DNA from: Conchocele bisecta
Taxonomy: Eukaryota > Mollusca > Bivalvia > Lucinida > Thyasiridae
NCBI GenBank assembly: GCA_029237695.1
Contig: CM055265.1
Span: forward strand, 41,347,840-41,411,839
DNA length: 64,000 nucleotides
Reading direction: 5' to 3'
Shown here: in pieces, positions 56,520-64,000 of the stretch
Layout: each line of letters opens with the position of its first letter
How positions within the stretch are numbered: position 1 is the stretch's first letter
Position numbers and translations under genes: made by a program
The notes under the pieces: model-generated
Seen by the model: the letters and a program-made list of their open reading frames with translations, nothing else
The model's database searches: none
Told to the model about the DNA's origin: nothing

Positions 56520-59500
56520 TGTAAATGGCCCCCTATACTCACAACATAAATGGATCTCCTCACAACATAATGGTTCACCCCCTATCCTCACAACATAATG
56601 GTTCGCCCCCCATCCTCATAACTATAATATTCGCCACCCCCCCCCCCCCCCTATCCTCATAACTAATGGTTCGCCCCCTATCCTCACAACAATAAGATTC
56701 ACCCCCTATCCACAACATGATGGTTTCACCTCCATCACAACATAATGGTTCACCCCCATCATCATAACATAATGGTTTTGCCCCCTATCCTCAACATAAT
56801 TGCCCCATACTTCAACATAATGGTACCCACCCCCTATCCTCACAACATATAATGGTTGGCCCCCCTTATCCTCATAACCATAATGGTTCATCCCCTATCC
56901 TCATAACATAATGGTTCCACCCCCCCCCCCCCCCAATCCTCATAACATAAGATTCGCCCCCACCTCACAACTATATTCTCACATAACATAATGGTTCACC
57001 TCCTATCCTCATAACATAATGGTTGCCCCTATCTCAAACATAATGTTTGCACCCCCTATCCTCACAACGTAAGGTTCACCCCTATCCTCACAACATAATG
57101 TTTGCCCCCTATCCTCAAAACATAATGGTTTCCCCCATCCTCACTAATGGTTTCCCCACATCAAATATGGTTCCTATCACAACATAATGGTTCACCCCCT
57201 ATCCTCACAACATAATGGTTTCTATCCCACAACAATGGTTCAACCGATCCTCAAACAAGATGTTCACCAACTATCCTCACAACATAATGGTTCACCCCCC
57301 CTATCCTCATAACATAATGGTTTGTCACAACACCCCCCCTATCCTCACAACATAATGGTTCACCCCCTATCCTCACAATATGGTTCCTCACAAACAACAT
57401 AATGGTTCACCCCTTATCCTCACAACATAATGGTTCAACCCCTATCCTCACAACATAATGGTTTTTGCCCCCTATCCTCAACATAATGGTTTCACCCCCC
57501 CCCCCCCCCCCTATCCTCATAACATAATGGTTTGCCCCCTATCCTCACAACATAATGGTTTCACAACATCCTCACAACAATGGTTCACCCCCTATCCTCA
57601 TACAATGTTAATGGTTCACAACTAATTTCTCCCCCACACATAATGGTTTCCCCCATATCCTCACAACATAATGGTTCACCCCTATCCTCATAACATAAGG
57701 TTCACCCCTATCCTCAACATAATGGTTCACACCCCCCCCCCCCCCCTATCCTCATAACATAATGGTTCGCCCCCTCATCCTCCAACATAATGGTTTCACC
57801 CCCTATCCTCACAACATAATGGTCATCCCCCTACACATGGTTTCTATCCTCACAACAATAATGGTTCAGCCCCCTATCCTCACAACATAATGGATTGGTT
57901 CATCCCCTATCCTCACAACATAATGGTTCACACTTATCTCATAACATAATGGTTCACTCCCCTATCCTCATAACATAAATGGTTCGCCCCTATCCTCTCA
58001 ACATAATGGTTTGCCCCCTATCCTCACAACGTAATGGTATTCAACCCCCTATCCTCACAACATAATTGGTTTCACCCCCTATCCTCACAACATAATGGTT
58101 TACCTCACAACTATCCATCTACAACATAATGGTTCACCCCTATCCTCTAACATAATTCGCCCCCTATCCTCACACACAACCCCCTATATCCTCACAACAT
58201 AATGGTTCACCCCCTACTATCCTACAACATAATTTTTTTTGGTCTGGTTCACAACCCCTTATCCTCACAACTAATGGTTCACCCCTATCCTCATAACATA
58301 ATGTTCGCCACCTATCCTCATAACATAATGTTCGCCCCCTATCCTCACAACATAATGGTTCACAACCCCTATCCACACAACATAATGGTTCACCACCCCT
58401 AATCCTCACAACATAATGGTTCACCCCCCTATCATCATAACATATGGTTTGCCCCCTACCCCCTACCCCCTCCACACAACATAATGGTTTGGCCCCCTAC
58501 ACACCCCCATTAAATGGTTCACACTACTCACAACATATGGTTTGCCCCCTATCCTCACAACATAATGGTTCCCCCATCCCCTATGGTTCATAAACATAAT
58601 GTTCACTATCCTCATAACATAATGGTTCCCACACCCCTATAACTCTATCCCACTAACATAATGTTCACCCCCATCCTCACAACGTAAATGGTTCACCCCT
58701 ATCATCATCCCCCCACACATAATGGTTACCCCCCTCTCTATCCTCACAACGATAATGATTCACCTACCTCACAACATAATGGTTCAGGCCCCTATCCTCA
58801 TAACATAATGTTCACCCCCCTATCGTCATAACATAATGGTTCCCCCCACACCCCCCTATTTCCCCCTCATACGTAATGGTTCTCATCCTCATAATGGTTT
58901 GCCCTCTATCCTCACAACATAATGTTTCAACCCCCTATTAACACCCCCGGCACCCCCCTAATAACTCACAACATAAGGGAATGGTTCAATGCCCCTATCC
59001 TCACAACATAATGGTTCACCCTTCCCCATATCCGGTCAGTATCATAATAGGTTTCACCCCCTATCCTCATAACATAATGGTTCACCCCCTATCCTTCACA
59101 ACATAATGGTTTGCCCCCTATCCTCACAGAAACTAATAATGGTTCACCCCCTCCCCTATCCTCACAACATAATGTTTCCCCACCCCCTATCCTCATAACA
59201 TAATGGTTCACCCCCTATCCTCATAACATAATGGTTTGGCTACCCCCTATCACTAACATAATGGTTTCACCCCCTATCCTCAAGATAACATAATGGTTCA
59301 ACCTCCCCCTATCCTCATAACATAATGGTTCATCAACTATCCTCACAACCTAATGCATAATGGTTCCCCCTTCCACAACATAATGGTTTGCCCCCTATCC
59401 TACACATATGGTTTCAACCCCCTGAATTTCCTCATACAACGTACCCGTTTGCCCCCCTATCCTCACAACATAATTGTTAACCCCCTATCCTCCACATAAT

Positions 59501-60727
59501 GGTTCACCCCTATCCTAACACAATGGTAATGGTTTCATCACTATACCCCCCCCCTCACAACATAATGGTCTTCATCCCCCTGGATCCTCACAACATAATG
59601 GTTTCCCCCATTTCACCCCCTATCACACAACATAATTGGTTTTCAGCCCCTATCCTCACAACATAATGGTTTCGCCCCCACCTTATCACAACTCCCCCAT
59701 ACATAATGGTTCGTTTGCCCCTAGCCTCACAACATAATGGTCACCCCCTATCCTCACAACATAATGGTTCACCCCCTATCCTTCACATCATAATGGTTCA
59801 CCTTTCCTACACCTGGCAACAACATAATGGTTCACCCCCTATCCTCACAACATAATGGTTCATCCCCCCTCACAACCCCCATAATGGTCAACATCTATTC
59901 CTACAACATAATGTTTAGCAAACCCAATCCTCACAACACTAATGGTTCATCCCTATCCTCATAACATAATGGTTCAAAACAACCCCTATAATCTTATAAC
60001 ATAATGGTTTCACCCCCTATCCTCATAACATAATGGTTCGCCCCCTATCCTCTCAACATATAGGTTTCCCGCCTTTATCACTATCGTAATGGTTCAACAC
60101 CCCCCTATCCACACAACATAATGGTTTTGCACTATCCTCACAAACCAATGATTCACCCCCTACCTCTCACAACATAATGGTTCATCCCCCTATCCTCACA
60201 ACATAATGGTTCACCCCCTATCATCGTTCATAACAAATAATGGTTTCACCCCCTATCCTCAATAACATAATCGTCGCCCCCTATCCTCCAACAAAACATA
60301 ATGGATTTGCCCCCTATCCTCACAACATAATGGTTCACCCCCTATCCTCCTCACAACATAATGTTTGCCCCCATATCCTCAAAACATAATGGTTCACCCC
60401 CCTATCCTCACAACATTAAAGGTGGTGCCCACTATCCTCAACAACATAATGGTTCACCCCCCCCATCCTCACAACATAATGGTTTGCCCCCTATCCTCAC
60501 AACATAATGGTTACATTCTCCCCCTATCCTCACCCCCTAACAACATAATGGTTGCCTATCCTCATAACATTTCCTCCCCCTATCCAACATAAAATGGTTT
60601 TCACCCCCTATCCTCACAACATAAGGTCCAACCTTAATCCACATAACATTAATGGTTTCCCCACCTCAACCAACCAAAACCCTTCATAACATAATTTGGT
60701 ACACCACCTAACCTCACAACATAATTT

Positions 60728-60786
<59 letters not shown>

Positions 60787-63700
60787 ATAAAAATCATCTG
60801 TCCTCACAACATAATGGTGGCCCCCCTTACCTTACAACATATCCTTACCCCCTATTCCAACATAATGGTTCGCCCCCTATCCTCAACAATTTAATGGTTT
60901 TACCCCCTATCCTCACAAACATAATGGTTCAAACCCCCTATTTTCCCCTCCACATGTAATGGTTCACCCCCTATCCTCACAACATAAGTGCCCCCCTCAT
61001 ATCCTCATCAACATAATGGTTTCACCCCCTTATCCCACAACATAATGGTTCCCCCCTAACCACAAAACATAATGGTTTCGCACCCCCCCTCCCCCCCCCC
61101 CCCCCCCGAACCCCCCCCCCCCCCCCAAATCCTCACAACACCAACCCCCCCCCCCCCCCCCCTCCGGCCACCCCCCCCCAACCTTCCCACCCCCCCCCCC
61201 CCCCGCCTATCCTCATAAACATAATGGTTCCCCCCCCCCCCCTATCCTCAAACATAATGGTTCGCCCCCTATTCCTCACAACATAATGGTTCACCCCCTA
61301 TCCTCACAACATAATGGTTCACCTATCCCCTAGTCCATCATAACATAATGGTTTGCCCCCTATCCTCACAACATAATGGTTCCAACCCCCTATCCTCCAC
61401 AAACATAATTGGTGCCCCCTATCCTCACAACATAATGGTTCATCCCCTATCCTCATAACATAATGGTTCACCCCTATCCTCATAACATAATGGTTCACCC
61501 CCTATCCTCATAACATAATGGTTCGCCCCCTATCCTCTCAACATAATGGTTTGCCCCCTATCCTCACTAACGTAATGGTTCATCCCCCTATCCTCACAAC
61601 AAATAATTGTTTGCCCTCTATCCTCACAACATTATGGATTCACCCCCCTCCCCATCCTCACAAACATAATGGTTTCAGCCCTATCCTCACAACATAATGG
61701 TTCACCCCCTATCCGTCATAACATAATGGTTTGCACCCCTATCCTCACATAATGGTTCGCCCCCTAATCCTCACAACATAATTGGTTTGCCCCTATCCTC
61801 ACAACATAATGGTTTCACCCCCTATCCTCACAACATATTGTTTGCTATCCTCAAAACATGGTCCACTATCCTAACAAACATAATGGTTTGCCCCCTATCC
61901 TCACTAACATAATGGTCAACATAGCCCCCCTACTCACTACATAAAATGGTTTCATTCCTCACAACATAATGGTTCATCCCCATTCCTCACAACCCCCCCA
62001 ATGGTTGGCCCCCCCCCTCTATCCTCACAAACTAATGATTACCCCCCCCCTATCCTCACAACAATGGTTTCCCCCCCCCCCAGCCCCCTATTCCCCCCCC
62101 ACACATATTGGTTCATCACTACGTCATAACCATAATGGGTTCACCCCCTATCCTCATAACATAATGTTCGCCCCCATTTCCCTCACAACATAATGGTTTG
62201 CCCCCCTATCCTCACAACGTAATGGTTTCACCCCCTAATCCGCACAACATATTGTGCCCCCTATCTCAAAACATAATGGTTCACCCACTATCCTCACAAC
62301 ATAAATGGTTTGCCCCGGCCTATCCTCACAACTTAATGGTTTCAACACCTAACACAACATAATGGTGTTCTACCTCAAAAATATTGTTCATCGATACCTC
62401 CACAACATAATGGTTTACCGCCCCCTATCCTCATAACATAATGGTTCACCCCCCTATCCTCACAACATAATGGTTCACCCCCTATCCTCAAAACATAATT
62501 GGTTCACACCCCCTATCCTCCATAACATATTGGTTCACCACCTATCCCATAACATAATGGTTCACCCCTTATCCTCACAACATAATGGTTTTCATCCCCT
62601 GTTTCAACAATATTCCTTTGCTATCCTTACAACAATGGTTACACCCCCTATCCTCACAACATAATGGTTTGCCGCCCCCTATCCTCACAACTACAAATTG
62701 TTTAACCCCCTAATCCTCACAACAATAATCCTTCACCCCCTAAATCCTCACAATGGTAAATTGGTTCACCCCCTATAACCTCACAACATATAATGACCCC
62801 TATCCTCCAACAATAATCCTGGTTCACCCCCTATCCTCACAACATAATGGTTCGATCCCCCCTATCCTCAAAAACATAATGGTTCGCCCCCCCCCCCCCC
62901 CCCCCCTATCCTTCATACATAATGGTTCGCCCCCCCCCCCCTATCCTCACAACATAATGGTTCACCCCCTATCCTCACAACAAATAATGGTCTTCGCCCC
63001 TATCCACAACAAAAATGGGTTCTCCCCCTATCATCATAACATAATGGTTTGTCCCCCCTATCCTCACAACATAATGGTTTCACGTTCCCTATCCTCACAA
63101 CATAATTGGTTTGCCCCCTATCCTCACAAAACATAATGGTTCATCCCCCTATCCTCAACAACATAAATGGTCACCCCCTATCCTCCACTTATGTAATGGT
63201 TCACACTATCCCCTCATAAACATAAAGGTTCCCCCTATCCTCTTCAAACATAATGGTTTGCCCCCATATCCTCACAAATACGTAATGGTTCATTCCCCTA
63301 TCCTCACAACATAATTGGGTTTGGCCCTCAATTCCCACAACATAAAGATTCCACCCCCTATCCTCACAACATAATGGTTCACCCCTATCCTCACAACATA
63401 ATGGTTCACCCCTAATCGGTCATTAAACATAATGGTTCCACCCCCTATCCTCACAATGGCATAATAACCTTCACACATAATCCTTTGCATCCTAACAACC
63501 GTAATTGGTTCACACCTATCCTCACCAACATAATTGTTTGCCCCCTATCCTTCAAAACATAATGGTTCACCCCCCTATCCTCACAACATAATTGGTTTGC
63601 CCCCCTATCCTCACAACATAATGGTCTATTCTGACAACATAATGGTTTGCCCCCTATCCTTCACAACATAATGGTTCATCCCCCTATCCTCACAAATAAT

Positions 63701-64000
63701 GGTTCACCACCTATCCTCATAACATTAATGGGTTTCAACCCCTAATCCTCATAACATTAAAGGTTCACCCCCCTATCTCACAACATAATGGTTCAACCCC
63801 CTAATGGCCTCATAACATATTGGTTTCAGCCACCATAATCCCATAACAAGTGGTTCACCCCTTAATCCTCACAACATATTTGGTTCATAAACCCCTGTCT
63901 TCCAACATAATGGTTTTGCCCCCTATCCTTACACATAATGGTTTCACCCCCTATCCTCACAACATAATGGTTCGCCCTATCCTCACAACATAATGGTTTA
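56520..64000. other. Low-quality satellite sequence
   Basis: The 28-bp unit continues, but nearly every unit has single-base losses, gains or doubled letters, plus C runs of 10-20 (for example 56640, 56920, 57490, 61085-61205, 62890) and one 53-base A run. This differs sharply from the clean units before 56.5 kb and resembles uncorrected long-read consensus. Confidence 0.7.
60733..60785 (+). repeat. Poly-A run, 53 bases
   Basis: A pure A homopolymer interrupts the C-rich satellite with no retrotransposon body next to it. With the poly-C runs at 61.08-61.2 kb it looks like a basecalling or assembly artefact rather than a tail. Confidence 0.6.

Larger units (their letters stand above)
54274..64000 (+). 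repeat. 28-bp satellite (ATGGTTCACCCCCTATCCTCACAACATA)
   Basis: Tandem units of 28 bp with regular variants (TTCGCC/TTCACC, ACATAATGG/AATGTAATGG) run from just after exon 5 to the window end. Between 54.3 and 56.5 kb the units are clean, apart from a dispersed repeat inserted at 54720-55120. Beyond about 56.5 kb the units have constant random indels, long C runs and a 53-base A run. All open frames here are repeat artefacts. Confidence 0.93.

Noticed and set aside
60733..60785. Poly-A run as a retroposon tail
   Set aside because: Satellite lies directly on both sides, with no element body or target duplication.
54649..63490. Many open frames rich in PYPHNIMVHP or MNHYIVRIG
   Set aside because: Both strands of the 28-bp satellite; purely repeat artefacts.

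Overview
This is a eukaryotic, intron-dominated and very repeat-rich piece of an animal genome. The repeat families (palindromic MITEs, elements starting TAGCTCACCTGAG and ending CCCTCTTG, CCGTCCGTCC-bearing elements) are of the kind I associate with bivalve molluscs. A heterodont clam or mussel is my best guess; the species is not determinable by eye. There are no bacterial-type operons, rRNA genes or CRISPR arrays.

The backbone is one host gene on the + strand. Five small exons (3880-3998, 10310-10444, 13262-13401, 21554-21670, 54053-54137) have correct AG/GT borders, matching intron phases (1-0, 0-0, 0-2, 2-2, 2-0) and together encode about 198 residues of continuous coiled coil. They align collinearly with the central part of vertebrate LRRCC1 (leucine-rich repeat and coiled-coil centrosomal protein 1). 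The N-terminal leucine-rich repeats and the C-terminal half lie outside the window. The introns are about 6.3, 2.9, 8.2 and 32.4 kb, and nearly everything else here is intronic repeat.

Layout. 0-3.9 kb: upstream intron with palindromic MITEs and a small CRE-rich candidate promoter/mini-exon. 3.9-13.4 kb: exons 1-3 closely hemmed in by MITEs. 13.4-15.8 kb: nested MITEs, a tRNA-derived SINE and two Helitron-like elements. 16.4-20.7 kb: an antisense, decayed copy of a multi-copy invertebrate gene with a PIN/FEN-like domain and CXC tail remnant. 21.5 kb: exon 4 with a duplicated, in-frame acceptor. 22-25.6 kb: Helitron-like elements, one nested in a MITE. 25.7-29.4 kb: TTCAAGAACAGTTCTTGAA palindrome arrays. 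30-53 kb: more MITEs (several nested with visible target-site duplications), a 25-bp satellite interrupted by a 5'-truncated non-LTR retrotransposon, a dense inverted array at 45.5-46 kb. 54.05 kb: exon 5. 54.3-64 kb: a 28-bp satellite that is orderly to about 56.5 kb and then becomes so indel- and homopolymer-ridden that poor sequence quality is the likeliest explanation.

The most noteworthy system-level observation is a set of at least seven unrelated-in-sequence element families sharing one architecture: 5' hairpin, CCGTC-rich stretch, about 165-180-bp internal tandem units rich in TGACCTTGA motifs, and a 3' hairpin followed by CTAG or CTTG, with insertion into T-rich sites without an evident long target duplication. 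This resembles non-autonomous Helitron-like elements and would repay systematic study. Function calls are by recognition from memory; no database search was possible.
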